Translations under genes and position numbers: made by a program
In this document: in pieces, positions 16,833 to 26,771 of the stretch
Position numbering within the stretch: the first letter of the stretch is position 1
How the letters are laid out: each line of letters opens with the position of its first letter
Notes under the pieces: model-generated
Database searches by the model: none
Told to the model about the DNA's origin: nothing
The model's input: the letters and a program-made list of their open reading frames with translations, nothing else
NCBI GenBank assembly: GCA_041392065.1
Contig: JAWKMU010000003.1
Location: 124,001 to 188,000 of the forward strand
From: CAJQLB01 sp041392065
GTDB lineage: Bacteria > Bacteroidota > Bacteroidia > Flavobacteriales > Flavobacteriaceae
Length of the DNA stretch: 64,000 nucleotides
Direction: 5' to 3'

Positions 16833-17615
16833 TTATTTGCCAGGAAACTCAGCCTTACGTTTCTCTAAAAAAGCTGAAGTGCCTTCATGGAAATCATCTG
16901 TGCCAAAACATTTACCAAACTGTTTAATTTCTACTTGATAACCATCTTTCCCATCTTTAAAATTGGCATTAATGGCTTTTATTGCAGCAGCAATTGCGAC
17001 TGAAGAATTTCGCATTATTTTACTCGCTATTTTTTCGATAAATGGTAACAACTCTTCTTGAGTGGTGACATGGTTTACTAATCCATATTCTTTTGCAGCA
17101 TTTGCATCAATCATTCCAGCTGTCATAATCATTTCCATAGCACGACCTTTACCAACCAATTGTGGCAAACGTTGTGTGCCACCATAACCTGGAATAACTC
17201 CTAAGGACACTTCAGGAAGTCCCATTTTGGCATTATCACTTGCTACTCTAAAATGACAAGCCATAGCAAGTTCTAAACCTCCACCAAGCGCAAATCCGTT
17301 TACTGCAGCTATAACTGGAGTTGAAAGATTTTCAATAAAATTAAACAATACATCTTGTCCGTTCGCTGCAAGTTTTTTGCCTTCTTCAACATCAAAATCT
17401 GCAAATTCGCTAATATCTGCTCCTGCAACAAAGGCTTTATCACCACTTCCAGTAATGATAATAACTTTAATATTTTTGTCTTTGTCTGAAACATTTAAAG
17501 CATGGTGAAGCTCATCTATAGTTTCAATATTCAAAGCGTTAAGTTTATTAGGTCTATTAACAGTTATTGTTGTAATACCACTGTTTGTGTTTGAAAGTAT
17601 ATTTTTGTATTGCAT
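16833..17615 (-). CDS. Enoyl-CoA hydratase/isomerase (crotonase family)
   Basis: 260 aa, standard length. The oxyanion-hole segments VAGADISEF and GFALGGGLELA are present, and both catalytic glutamates of true hydratases are kept: E115 (GGGLELAMAC) and E135 (GLPEVSLG), 20 residues apart as in rat crotonase. It hydrates trans-2-enoyl-CoA in beta-oxidation or amino-acid degradation. It lies 15 nt downstream of the sensor kinase on the same strand, so they may be co-transcribed without a clear functional link. Confidence 0.92.
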   Translation of the reverse strand: MQYKNILSNTNSGITTITVNRPNKLNALNIETIDELHHALNVSDKDKNIKVIIITGSGDKAFVAGADISEFADFDVEEGKKLAANGQDVLFNFIENLSTPVIAAVNGFALGGGLELAMACHFRVASDNAKMGLPEVSLGVIPGYGGTQRLPQLVGKGRAMEMIMTAGMIDANAAKEYGLVNHVTTQEELLPFIEKIASKIMRNSSVAIAAAIKAINANFKDGKDGYQVEIKQFGKCFGTDDFHEGTSAFLEKRKAEFPGK

Positions 17616-17630
17616 GATGTTGTATTTAGA

Positions 17631-19082
17631 TTATCCTTTGGGAAGTTTGACTTTAAAAATAGAACCTTCACCTACTTTTGATGTAAATGTAATGCTTCCG
17701 TTGTAAGTTTCAATAATGTTTTTAATCATTGCTAAGCCTAATCCCATTCCGCTTGTTTTGGTAGTAAATTTAGGCTCAAAAACTTTGGGTTTGTTTTCTT
17801 CTGAAATACCATGACCATTATCGCTCACTATAATAATGACATTACTGTCATCATCTTTAAGTTGAATTTCTACTTTTGGGTTTTCAATTTGAGAAATGGC
17901 TTGAATGGCATTTTTTACCAAGTTTGTAATGACTCTGATTAGTTGTGTTCTATCAAGTTTAGCTATAATTTCTTTTTTATCACACTTAAAAGTTAAATAA
18001 TCTTCAGTAAAAATATCCAAAGCCAAATCTACCACTTCGACCACATTAAGGGTTTCATTTTTTTGCTCTGGCATTTTGGCGAAATTTGAAAATGCCGAAG
18101 CTATAGAGCTCATGGTATCAATTTGCTGAATAAGTGTTTTGCTGTATTCGTCAATTTTTTGTCTAGCATCTGGATCATTAGGATCGAATTTACGTTGAAA
18201 ACTTTGAACACTCAATCGCATTGGAGTGAGCGGGTTTTTAATTTCATGAGCAACTTGCTTCGCCATTTCCCTCCAAGCTTGTTCTCGCTCGCTCTTTGCT
18301 AATTTTACGGCAGATTCTTCTAGTTCATCAATCATACTGTTATAAGATTCTACTAATAAGGACACTTCTTCACTTGCTCCTTTTAATTCGATTTTCTGAT
18401 TTCGCTTTTCTAAGCGAGTTTCATTCATTTTATCACTAATGGTTTTTAAGGACCTTGTAATATATTTTGAAACAAAGTACGCAAATGCTATAGCCACCAA
18501 AAGCATAATAAAATAGGCATAGCCTAATCTTATTAAGAACTCTCTAAGTTCTTCTTCATTAAATTTGTCGTCTTCAAAATAAGGCACGTTTAAAATGCCA
18601 AGAGGTTTAGATTTGAAATCGGTAAAAATTATATAAGACGATCTATAATCGCCTCCAAGAATTTCGTTAGTCTCTACATAACGTTTGTCAACACTGTTCA
18701 TTAAATCGTTCAAGATTTCTGTAGACATACAGGTAACTATGGTATCTTTTTCAAAGCTTGGTTTAGAGCTCTTTTTTAAGGTTCCACCAAGATCATAGAT
18801 ATTAAATTCTACGCTTAGATTATCGGCTATTTCATAGATTTTATCTTTAAATATGAGGTCCAAATATTCTGTTTCTCTTGGCCAAGTCGTGCCTTTAATT
18901 ACATAATCTATACTTGAGAGTAACTGGGCTTCTTTACGTTCTAAACGTTGTTTATGGTAGTCTTTGGATTGTTCATTATACTGATATAATGTTACTGCTG
19001 CAATTAAAATTGAAGCCACTAAAACCAGTAAGATCATATAAATGAAAATACGCGAGCGTAAAGACAGTTTTTTTGAAGCCAT
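17631..19082 (-). CDS. Membrane sensor histidine kinase (NtrY-like C-terminal organisation)
   Basis: 483 aa: TM1 about 10-34, a periplasmic sensor region of about 150 residues, TM2 about 183-206, a HAMP linker (about 207-260), HisKA with the phospho-acceptor H279 in HEIKNPLTPMRLS, and an HATPase domain (N box NLVKNAIQAI, G1 DNGHGI, G2 GMGLGLAM). The HEIKNPLTP form is typical of NtrY-like kinases. No response regulator gene is adjacent, so its partner is elsewhere. Confidence 0.9.
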   Translation of the reverse strand: MASKKLSLRSRIFIYMILLVLVASILIAAVTLYQYNEQSKDYHKQRLERKEAQLLSSIDYVIKGTTWPRETEYLDLIFKDKIYEIADNLSVEFNIYDLGGTLKKSSKPSFEKDTIVTCMSTEILNDLMNSVDKRYVETNEILGGDYRSSYIIFTDFKSKPLGILNVPYFEDDKFNEEELREFLIRLGYAYFIMLLVAIAFAYFVSKYITRSLKTISDKMNETRLEKRNQKIELKGASEEVSLLVESYNSMIDELEESAVKLAKSEREQAWREMAKQVAHEIKNPLTPMRLSVQSFQRKFDPNDPDARQKIDEYSKTLIQQIDTMSSIASAFSNFAKMPEQKNETLNVVEVVDLALDIFTEDYLTFKCDKKEIIAKLDRTQLIRVITNLVKNAIQAISQIENPKVEIQLKDDDSNVIIIVSDNGHGISEENKPKVFEPKFTTKTSGMGLGLAMIKNIIETYNGSITFTSKVGEGSIFKVKLPKG

Positions 19083-19170
19083 TAATGAAATTTATTCCAT
19101 AAATATAGCAATTATCAAGCCATTTTTATGGATTAGGTTTCTTTTGAATAATTCTTGTTAAATGAAAAAA

Positions 19171-19200
19171 GAAACTCTCCTGAAATGTAAACTTCAGGAG
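19171..19200 (-). terminator. Rho-independent terminator of the Asp-box protein gene
   Basis: CTCCTGAA (19177-19184) and TTCAGGAG (19193-19200) pair; on the minus strand a TTTCTTTTTTC run follows. It lies 12 nt after the stop codon. Confidence 0.75.
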
Positions 19201-19212
19201 AATGTATTTATT

Positions 19213-22200
19213 TTAATCTTCAACAATTAAGTAGTTCAAATTTTTGGCATTAAACGAAGCGTTAAAAGCTTTAATTTCGTCATCTACTAAGGTATTAAAA
19301 GCTGAAAGCTGAACATTAATTGCTTTTGTAAGCTCATTTTTTACAGCAATATCTTGTTCTGTTGGCGCAAAATCTCCCATGCTTACCAATGAATTTAAAT
19401 GTCCTAATTTGTTAGTTAGTCTAATTGGGAAATTTAAAGGATCCTGACCACTTCTGTTTTGGGTTTGGTACAGTGCCTTTTCTATTTCTGAGAACTTTTC
19501 TTTAAGTTCTTTAGCCTTTTCTACCAAATCTTTTACATTGTCATTGCCTTTATATTGCGATTGAAATGCTGAAAGTTTTTCGTTTATACTTCGGATTTTT
19601 TTGATGGACTTATGAGCATCGTCCATAGTTTTATTAACGTCTTTTATAAACTCGAACTGATTTTTCATATCAGTTAAAGAACTTTCGCTTCTTGGGTCTG
19701 CTAAAATTGTAAACGGAGACGAAATGCTTTCACCGTTTACATTAAGTGTAACCTTATAATTACCTGGAATGGCTCTTGGACCCTGTAAACTTGCCCACCA
19801 CAAAATCATTCCTGGAACTCTTTCGGCACCATCATAAGTCATATTCCAAACAAATTGATTGGCTCCTTTTTTAACTTCTAAATTGTTTTTCTTGTCTTTG
19901 GTGCTAAAGGTTTTTATAGTATCACCTTTGGTGTCAAAATATGTGAGTGACACTTCATCTTTTTCGTCATACTTATTTAAATTAAAATAAGTGATAACAC
20001 CACTCTGAAGATTAGTGCCTGTTGTTTTGCTACCACTTCTGCCTCCTCCACGCATTCTATAAGTATCCTTAGGTTTAAACAACATGTTTTCTGAAGCACT
20101 TTTACTGTATAATTGGTGTAATACAGTTAAATCATCAATCATCCAAAGGCTTCTTCCTTGTGTTGCAACAATAAGGCTGTTTTCTTTTATGGTTAAATCT
20201 GTAATAGGAACTATTGGCAAGTTTAATTGAAATGGTTTCCAGTTTTTACCATCGTTAAATGAAATGTACATTCCTGTTTCAGTTCCTGCGTAGAGCAATC
20301 CTTTTTGTTTAGGGTCTTCACGAACCACTCTTGTAAAATGTTCTGCATCAATTCCAGTTGTGATTTTTGTCCAAGTTTTTCCGTAATCTGTAGTCTTATA
20401 TAAGTAAGGAGCAAAATCTCCTGTTTTGTATTTTGTTCCAGCAATGTAGCATGTTCCAGCATCAAATGCGCTTGGCTCTATGCTGTTGATCATCATCCAT
20501 TCTGGCATTCCTTTTGGAGTTACATTTTCCCATGATTCTCCACCATTTCTTGATACATGCACCAAGCCATCATCACTTCCAACCCAAAGTAATCCTTCTT
20601 GTAAAGGCGATTCGTTAGCCGCAAAAATGGTACAATAATATTCTACTGAAGTGTTGTCTTGAGTTATTGGTCCTCCTGAGGATTTTAGCTTTTCAGGATC
20701 ATTTCTTGTTAAATCAGGACTGATAATTTTCCAAGATTGTCCTTCATTTTCTGTGACATGAACATGGTTTGAAAATGTATAAAGCTTATTGGGATTATGT
20801 CTTGAGAATATGATTGGGAAATTCCATTGAAAACGGTATTTCATACCTTCTGCTCCATGACCCATTGGGTTGTCTGGCCAAACATTTACAGCTCGAACTG
20901 TTCCTGTTTCGTGATTTACTCTGGTTAAGAAGCCATCGTAACTACCACCATAAACTATATCATCATTTTTAGGGTCGACAGCTATATGAGCAGATTCTCC
21001 ACCAGCAGTATCTTCCCAATCGTCTTCATCAATAGAAAAACCATCTGTTCTATGTGCAATTCTAATAGCTGAATTATCTTGCTGAGCCACATAAATTCGG
21101 TATGGAAAATGGTTGTCTGTTGTAACACGATAGAACTGAGATGTTGGTTGGTTGTGATAAGTACTCCACGTTTCACCTCCATCATAAGTAACTTGCGCTC
21201 CTCCATCATCTCCAATTACCATACGATTTGAATCTTCTGGAGCTATCCATAAATCGTGATGGTCGCCATGAGGTGCTCCATGTGTACTAAAGGTTTTACC
21301 TCCATCTGTACTTTTATGATACTGCACATTGAGTACATACACTTGGTCTGAGTTTTCTGTATCTGCATAAACTCTTGTGTAGTACCATGCTCTCTGACGA
21401 AGTTTTCTTTCGTCATTAACATGTGCCCAAGTTTCTCCACCATCGTCACTTCTATATAATCCACCATTGTCTTTATTTTCAACAATTGCCCAAACACGTT
21501 GATTGTTTACTGGAGAAACGGTTACACCAATAATTCCTAATGTATCCTTAGCAAAGCCTTTATTTTTTGAAATTTCTTTCCAGGTTTCTCCACTATCTGT
21601 ACTTTTCCAAAGTGCTGATCCTTCACCTCCTGAGCTTAGACTGTAAGGAGTACGTCTAATTCTCCAAGTAGAGGCATATAAAATTCTTGGGTTGGTAGGG
21701 TCTATTTGTAAATCTACAACTCCAGCATTTTCATTGGCAAACAATGTCTTTTTCCAAGTTTTTCCTCCATCTGTACTTTTATAAACTCCACGTTCTTGTG
21801 TTGGCTTATAAAGATTCCCTAAAACTCCTGCATATACAATGTTGTGATCTGTTGGATGAATAGCAATTCTTGGAATGTGTCTTGATTTTTCAAGTCCTAA
21901 TGATGTCCATGTTTTTCCAGCATCCTCACTTTTCCACATACCATAACCTGAAGACACATTACCTCTTACTGTTTTTTCTCCTCCTCCTACATAAATAACA
22001 TTTGGGTCGCTTTTTGATACTGAAATTGCACCAATGCTTCCTCCAAAATATCCATCAGAAATATTTTCCCATGTTCTCCCTCCATCAATTGTTTTCCAAA
22101 TACCACCTCCAGTGGCCCCAAAATAAAATAAATTTGGTTGGTTTGGAACTCCTGTAACTGCAGCACTTCTTCCGCCTCTAAAAGGTCCTACGAGACGATA

Positions 22201-22302
22201 CTCTAAAGCAGAGTATTGATCTTCATTAATACTTTGAGCATTGATTTGGGCATGACTTATCAGCAATAAAAACACTGCCGAAATAATAGTTGATAATCGC
22301 AT
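19213..22302 (-). CDS. Secreted VPS10/BNR (Asp-box) beta-propeller protein
   Basis: 1029 aa with a signal peptide (about 1-22). At least ten Asp-box repeats are readable over residues about 60-690 (for example TIDGGRTW, SEDAGKTW, STDGGKTW, STDSGETW, SDDGGETW, TYDGGETW, SRNGGESW, TTDYGKTW), indicating sortilin/sialidase-like propellers, probably two. After about residue 750 comes an Ig-like stretch, then a charged helical, probably coiled-coil segment (about 870-960). No T9SS sorting domain is visible at the C-terminus. Similar proteins are often annotated as glycosyl hydrolase or sortilin, but no catalytic residues identify a reaction. A terminator lies downstream. Confidence 0.85.
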   Translation of the reverse strand: MRLSTIISAVFLLLISHAQINAQSINEDQYSALEYRLVGPFRGGRSAAVTGVPNQPNLFYFGATGGGIWKTIDGGRTWENISDGYFGGSIGAISVSKSDPNVIYVGGGEKTVRGNVSSGYGMWKSEDAGKTWTSLGLEKSRHIPRIAIHPTDHNIVYAGVLGNLYKPTQERGVYKSTDGGKTWKKTLFANENAGVVDLQIDPTNPRILYASTWRIRRTPYSLSSGGEGSALWKSTDSGETWKEISKNKGFAKDTLGIIGVTVSPVNNQRVWAIVENKDNGGLYRSDDGGETWAHVNDERKLRQRAWYYTRVYADTENSDQVYVLNVQYHKSTDGGKTFSTHGAPHGDHHDLWIAPEDSNRMVIGDDGGAQVTYDGGETWSTYHNQPTSQFYRVTTDNHFPYRIYVAQQDNSAIRIAHRTDGFSIDEDDWEDTAGGESAHIAVDPKNDDIVYGGSYDGFLTRVNHETGTVRAVNVWPDNPMGHGAEGMKYRFQWNFPIIFSRHNPNKLYTFSNHVHVTENEGQSWKIISPDLTRNDPEKLKSSGGPITQDNTSVEYYCTIFAANESPLQEGLLWVGSDDGLVHVSRNGGESWENVTPKGMPEWMMINSIEPSAFDAGTCYIAGTKYKTGDFAPYLYKTTDYGKTWTKITTGIDAEHFTRVVREDPKQKGLLYAGTETGMYISFNDGKNWKPFQLNLPIVPITDLTIKENSLIVATQGRSLWMIDDLTVLHQLYSKSASENMLFKPKDTYRMRGGGRSGSKTTGTNLQSGVITYFNLNKYDEKDEVSLTYFDTKGDTIKTFSTKDKKNNLEVKKGANQFVWNMTYDGAERVPGMILWWASLQGPRAIPGNYKVTLNVNGESISSPFTILADPRSESSLTDMKNQFEFIKDVNKTMDDAHKSIKKIRSINEKLSAFQSQYKGNDNVKDLVEKAKELKEKFSEIEKALYQTQNRSGQDPLNFPIRLTNKLGHLNSLVSMGDFAPTEQDIAVKNELTKAINVQLSAFNTLVDDEIKAFNASFNAKNLNYLIVED

Positions 22303-22402
22303 TTTTGGTTGGTTTAGATGTGAAATTTAAAGGTAACAATAAATTCTTATTCCTTTAAATTTAAGCTAAATTTTAACTCTTTTACAACAATACTGAGACT
22401 GT

Positions 22403-23293
22403 TTAAGAAGTTAGCGACATTAAATATTTTTTTGGAGTAGTGCCATATTTCTTTTTAAATGCAGCGATAAAATGACTTGCTGTACTATATCCTACTTTTA
22501 AGCCTACTTCGTTAACATTATGGTAACCTGACTCTAACAATTTTCGAGAGACTTCCATTTTATAGTCAAATAAAAAAGTAAATACTGGCTCTCCATAAAT
22601 TTGTTTAAAGCCTTCCTTTAGCTTTTTTAAACTTAGTTCTATTTCGTCTGCTAATTCTTGTAAACTTGGTGGTTCAGCAATACGAGAAATTATAATGTCT
22701 TTTGCTTTTCTGATTTTTAAAACATTAGCTTCATTGACTAAAAAAGGGCATTGTTGTACATTGGCATCTTCAGTCCTATTAAAATATAAACTAAGTAGTT
22801 CGTATGCTTTTCCTTTAAAATATAAACTTTTAATAGAGCTGTTTAAATTATAGCTTACTAACTGATTTAATACAATTAATAAAGATGGCGTAATCTGACC
22901 ATCTTTATAGTACTTTTTATCTTTATTTTCTTCGCTTAAAAACGGAATGTAGTCTGCTTCTTGTGAAAACAAACTATGTAGTTTTTTAATAGAAATGAGT
23001 ATTGAAACTAATGAGGAATTTGGGTTAATGTCCAAATGAATGGGTAAATTTCTTTGAGGATTATATAACAATAATGATGTTTGTTCATTAATATTTAATG
23101 TATAATTTCCATTATTAAATTGAAATGCTGCTTTACCTTTAACACAAAAATGAAATTGTACAAAGCTATTGTCTATTTCTTTTTCAGCGGTTTCGATTTG
23201 ATCACCTGTGTTTTGATAAATTAAAGCATAAAACCCTTCTTCAATTTTTACCTCATCAAAAGCACTCTTAACGATATTTTTACTCATTTTCAT
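22403..23293 (-). CDS. AraC-family transcriptional regulator
   Basis: 296 aa. An N-terminal cupin-like sensing region (about 30-110) precedes a C-terminal AraC/XylS double helix-turn-helix (about 200-296) with SLQELADEIELSLKKLKEGF and the typical closing VGYSTASHFIAAFKKKYG-TPKKYL. The sensed signal is unknown. The start is ambiguous between ATGs at 23293 and 23287. It is divergent from the EI24 gene across a 230-nt gap. Confidence 0.9.
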   Translation of the reverse strand: MKMSKNIVKSAFDEVKIEEGFYALIYQNTGDQIETAEKEIDNSFVQFHFCVKGKAAFQFNNGNYTLNINEQTSLLLYNPQRNLPIHLDINPNSSLVSILISIKKLHSLFSQEADYIPFLSEENKDKKYYKDGQITPSLLIVLNQLVSYNLNSSIKSLYFKGKAYELLSLYFNRTEDANVQQCPFLVNEANVLKIRKAKDIIISRIAEPPSLQELADEIELSLKKLKEGFKQIYGEPVFTFLFDYKMEVSRKLLESGYHNVNEVGLKVGYSTASHFIAAFKKKYGTTPKKYLMSLTS

Positions 23294-23488
23294 TTATTCT
23301 GTTATCAGGTTATACTTAATTCTCTAAAAGTTAGAATTGCAAATAACTTAATTATGGAAAGCAAAAATAAAATACTTTAAGCAAATAAGGAGCTAAAAAT
23401 GATAAATATTTAAAAAGTTCTTATGGCGACATTTTAAGATATTGACTTTTATTAAAAAGTTCATATAACTTAAATAATAATAGTAACA

Positions 23489-23496
23489 TATTTTTG
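23489..23496 (+). promoter_or_regulatory. Bacteroidetes -7 box for the EI24 gene
   Basis: TATTTTTG, 27 nt upstream of the ATG at 23524. The -33 position is poorly conserved. Confidence 0.4.
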
Positions 23497-23523
23497 TAAA
23501 TTCGTTTTCGTATTATTGATTTT

Positions 23524-24276
23524 ATGCTTAAAAATATTTTTAAAGGAATTAAAGCTTATGCTGGTGCTTTTGAGTTGATATCAAAACTAAAGCTTTGGAA
23601 TTATTTTGTGATTCCCATTTTGATAAGTGTCGTTACAGCAATTGCAATTGGACTTTCAGCTTATGGTTTTTCAGATAATATTGGTCGGTTTATTTCAAGT
23701 ATTTGGGTTTGGGAATGGGGAAAAGAAACGTTTACCACCATAAGTGAAATTTTTGGAGGATTAATAATTATAGTTCTTGGTTTGGTGTTATACAAACATA
23801 TTATTATGGCTTTGTCTGCGCCTTTTATGAGCCCAGTTTCGGAGAAAATTGAAATGCATTTGTTAGGCGAAACTTCAAAACTACATAGTCAGCATCGTAA
23901 CACTTCGTTTCAAGAGCAACTTTGGAGAGGTATAAAAATTAATGTTCGTAATCTTTTTATGGAATTGTGGCTAACAGTAATTGTTCTAATCATTAGCTTG
24001 ATCCCAGTTATAGGTTGGTTTACTTCACTTTTGCTGTTTTTTATTCAAGCTTATTATGCAGGATTTGGCAATATGGATTATACTTTAGAGCGTCATTTTA
24101 AATATAACGCAAGTATAGCTTTTGTTAAAAAAAATAGAGGTCTTGCCATTGGCAATGGCATTGTATTTATTTTGTTTTTGTTAATTCCTGTTATTGGAGC
24201 TATTCTCGTATTGCCACTTTCGGTAACAGCTGCTTCAACAGAAACTGTAAAATTATTAAATACTCAAAATCAATAA
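23524..24276 (+). CDS. EI24-domain (CysZ-like) membrane protein
   Basis: 250 aa with about four to six hydrophobic segments and the EI24/CysZ pattern: an LKLWNYFVIPILIS entry helix, the APFMSPVSEKIE segment near residue 100, and YYAGFGNMDYTLERH near residue 180. CysZ imports sulphate in enterobacteria; for Bacteroidetes members the substrate is not established and no cysteine genes are nearby. It begins a run of plus-strand genes reaching to 27992. Confidence 0.85.
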   Translation: MLKNIFKGIKAYAGAFELISKLKLWNYFVIPILISVVTAIAIGLSAYGFSDNIGRFISSIWVWEWGKETFTTISEIFGGLIIIVLGLVLYKHIIMALSAPFMSPVSEKIEMHLLGETSKLHSQHRNTSFQEQLWRGIKINVRNLFMELWLTVIVLIISLIPVIGWFTSLLLFFIQAYYAGFGNMDYTLERHFKYNASIAFVKKNRGLAIGNGIVFILFLLIPVIGAILVLPLSVTAASTETVKLLNTQNQ

Positions 24277-24321
24277 AATATTAAATTGATTGCTTAACTT
24301 TCAAAGGCTATTTATTTGAAT

Positions 24322-25629
24322 ATGATTAAAAAAACTCTATTCTTTTTTGTCTTTCTTTTTGTTGAAAATTTAGTTTTTGCTCAGTTGGTTTATGACACTC
24401 CAGAATCTGTAGGACTAAACTCTAACTATATTGAGTTTAAAGTAGATTCTATAATGAACGATGCCATAAGTCAAAAGGCATTCCCAGGAGCACAATTGTT
24501 GGTGGCAAAACAAGGTAAAATCATTTTTCATAAAACATACGGTTTCCACACCTATGATAGTATCATAAAAGTTGAAAAAGATGATATTTATGATCTTGCT
24601 TCAGTAACAAAAATCGCTGGACCTTTACCTGCTTTAATGAAACTTTATGAGGAAGGTAAATTAAACCTTGATGTTCCCTTTAGCAATTACTGGTCTTCTT
24701 GGAAAAATCGTAAAGACAAAAAAGACATTACACTTCGTGAGCTTTTAGCACATCAAGCAGGAATGCAGCCATATATCGTATTTTTAAGTGAAGTTTTAAA
24801 GAATGGAAAAATAAAAAGCCGTTTTGTAAAACATAAATCTAATAAGCTTTTTTCAAATAAGGTTTATAATAATCTCTATGTGAAAAATAGGTTTAACCGA
24901 AAGGTGTTTAGAAAAATCAAACGCTCTAAAGTAAATAACAAAAAAGCCTATTTGTACTCTGGCTTGGCATCATTAATTTATCCAACCCTTATCGAAAATA
25001 TTTCGGGCGAAAATTACGAAGACTACCTTAATGAAAATTTTTACACTTCTCTTGGCTGTGAAACCCTTACTTATAATCCGCTTTCCAAAAACTTACCAAA
25101 CCATATTGTACCTACAGAATTAGACACTCTTTTTAGAAAAGATTATGTAAAAGGGTATGTGCATGACGAAAATGCAGCGCTTTTGGGTGGTATTTCAGGC
25201 AATGCAGGATTATTCGCAACTGCTAAGGATATGGCTATTTACATGCAAATGTTAATGCAAAAAGGCTCATATAACGGAAAACAATACTTTAAACCTGAAA
25301 CGGTTGAAGAATTTACAAAAATTCAATATCCAGAAAACAAAAACAGAAGAGGTCTTGGTTTTGACAAGCCTTTAATTGGCAACGACACTTTAAGTATCTC
25401 AGAGGCTTATCCAGCAGCTCAGGTAAGCGCTTCAAGTTTTGGTCATTCAGGTTTTACAGGTACTTTTGTTTGGGCAGATCCAGAACATGAATTAGTATTC
25501 ATCTTTTTGTCCAATCGTGTATATCCAAGCAGATCACATAGCAATATCTATAATTTAAATGTTCGACCTAAATTGCAGCAAGTGTTTTATACAAGTCCAT
25601 ATTCCGAAGAAAAATTAATAAATAATTAG
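24322..25629 (+). CDS. Serine hydrolase of the beta-lactamase / class C PBP family
   Basis: 435 aa from the ATG at 24322; a TTG at 24316 is less likely. A signal peptide is clear (KTLFFFVFLFVENLVFA). The SxxK motif is S94-V-T-K97, the second motif is Y-S-G (YLYSGLASLIY), and the third is HSGFTG. In Bacteroidetes this domain is often fused behind a GH3 glycosidase; here it stands alone. It may be a periplasmic peptidase or esterase acting on peptidoglycan; activity on beta-lactams cannot be inferred. Confidence 0.85.
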   Translation: MIKKTLFFFVFLFVENLVFAQLVYDTPESVGLNSNYIEFKVDSIMNDAISQKAFPGAQLLVAKQGKIIFHKTYGFHTYDSIIKVEKDDIYDLASVTKIAGPLPALMKLYEEGKLNLDVPFSNYWSSWKNRKDKKDITLRELLAHQAGMQPYIVFLSEVLKNGKIKSRFVKHKSNKLFSNKVYNNLYVKNRFNRKVFRKIKRSKVNNKKAYLYSGLASLIYPTLIENISGENYEDYLNENFYTSLGCETLTYNPLSKNLPNHIVPTELDTLFRKDYVKGYVHDENAALLGGISGNAGLFATAKDMAIYMQMLMQKGSYNGKQYFKPETVEEFTKIQYPENKNRRGLGFDKPLIGNDTLSISEAYPAAQVSASSFGHSGFTGTFVWADPEHELVFIFLSNRVYPSRSHSNIYNLNVRPKLQQVFYTSPYSEEKLINN

Positions 25630-25655
25630 TACTTTTAAAACCCTAAAAGCACACT

Positions 25656-26771
25656 ATGAGTTTACTTATTTTTTACGCCATAATTTCTATTTTCTTTTCC
25701 TTTTTGTGCTCCATTTTAGAAGCTGTTTTATTGAGTGTTACACCAACATTTATCAATATAAAAAAACAAGAAAAGAAACCTTATGCCGAAAATCTTGAGG
25801 TTTTAAAAAAAGATGTAGACAAACCTCTTATTGCTATTTTAACGCTAAACACAATTGCTCATACTGTTGGTGCTATTTTGGTTGGTGTACAGGCAAAAGT
25901 TGCTTATGCAGAGCTTTATGGAAACACCACAAGAAACATATTTGGTATTCCTTTTACTGAAGATGTTATGGTTGGTGTTGTTTCTACCATCATGACAATT
26001 TTAATATTGGTTGCTTCCGAAATTATACCAAAAACTATTGGTGCTACTTATTGGAGACAATTAGCACATTTTACTTCAAGTGCCTTAAACGTGCTTATCT
26101 TTCCTTTAAAATGGACAGGAATATTGTGGCTACTACAACTTACTACCAAATTAATTGGAGGTAAAGGTCATGGAAGTGTCTTAAACAGGGAAAGTTTTAT
26201 TGCTATGACTGATATTGCACATGAAGAAGGTGTTTTTCATGAATCTGAGAGCAAGGTCATTAAAAACTTATTAAACTTTAAAGAAATTCGCGCAAAAGAT
26301 ATTATGACACCTCGAATAGTTATGACCACTGAAATTGAGACTATGACCATTGCTGAGTTTTTTGAAAAAAATCACAACATTCGTTTTTCTAGAATCCCTG
26401 TATTTACAGACACTCCAGATAATATAACAGGTTTAGTACTTAAAGACGATGTGTTTAAAGAAATGGCTTTTGATAATGGCAATAAAAAACTGTCAGATGT
26501 TAAACGTAACATCATTATTGTAAACCGTGATATGCCAATACCAAAACTATTTGAAGAACTTGTAGAAAACAAAAACCATATGGCTTTGGTTGTTGATGAG
26601 TATGGTTCTGTAAGTGGTTTGGTTACTATGGAAGATGTTATTGAAACCCTTTTAGGTCTTGAAATTATGGACGAAAGCGATAATATTGCAGACCTGCAAT
26701 TATTGGCAAGAAAAAGCTGGGAAACTAGAGCAAAACGTCTGGGCTTAATTGAAGATGAACCAAAAGAATAA
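25656..26771 (+). CDS. CNNM-domain protein with CBS pair (HlyC/CorC-like, short form)
   Basis: 371 aa: an N-terminal CNNM/DUF21 domain with about three or four helices, including the IPKTIGATYWR helix near residue 120, then two CBS domains (about 215-335; DIMTPRIVMTTE, GLVTMEDVIETLLG). It ends about 30 residues after the CBS pair, so the C-terminal CorC_HlyC domain of the usual family and of GldE is missing. Family members are linked to Mg2+/Co2+ transport. The stop overlaps the next start (TAATG). Confidence 0.88.
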   Translation: MSLLIFYAIISIFFSFLCSILEAVLLSVTPTFINIKKQEKKPYAENLEVLKKDVDKPLIAILTLNTIAHTVGAILVGVQAKVAYAELYGNTTRNIFGIPFTEDVMVGVVSTIMTILILVASEIIPKTIGATYWRQLAHFTSSALNVLIFPLKWTGILWLLQLTTKLIGGKGHGSVLNRESFIAMTDIAHEEGVFHESESKVIKNLLNFKEIRAKDIMTPRIVMTTEIETMTIAEFFEKNHNIRFSRIPVFTDTPDNITGLVLKDDVFKEMAFDNGNKKLSDVKRNIIIVNRDMPIPKLFEELVENKNHMALVVDEYGSVSGLVTMEDVIETLLGLEIMDESDNIADLQLLARKSWETRAKRLGLIEDEPKE

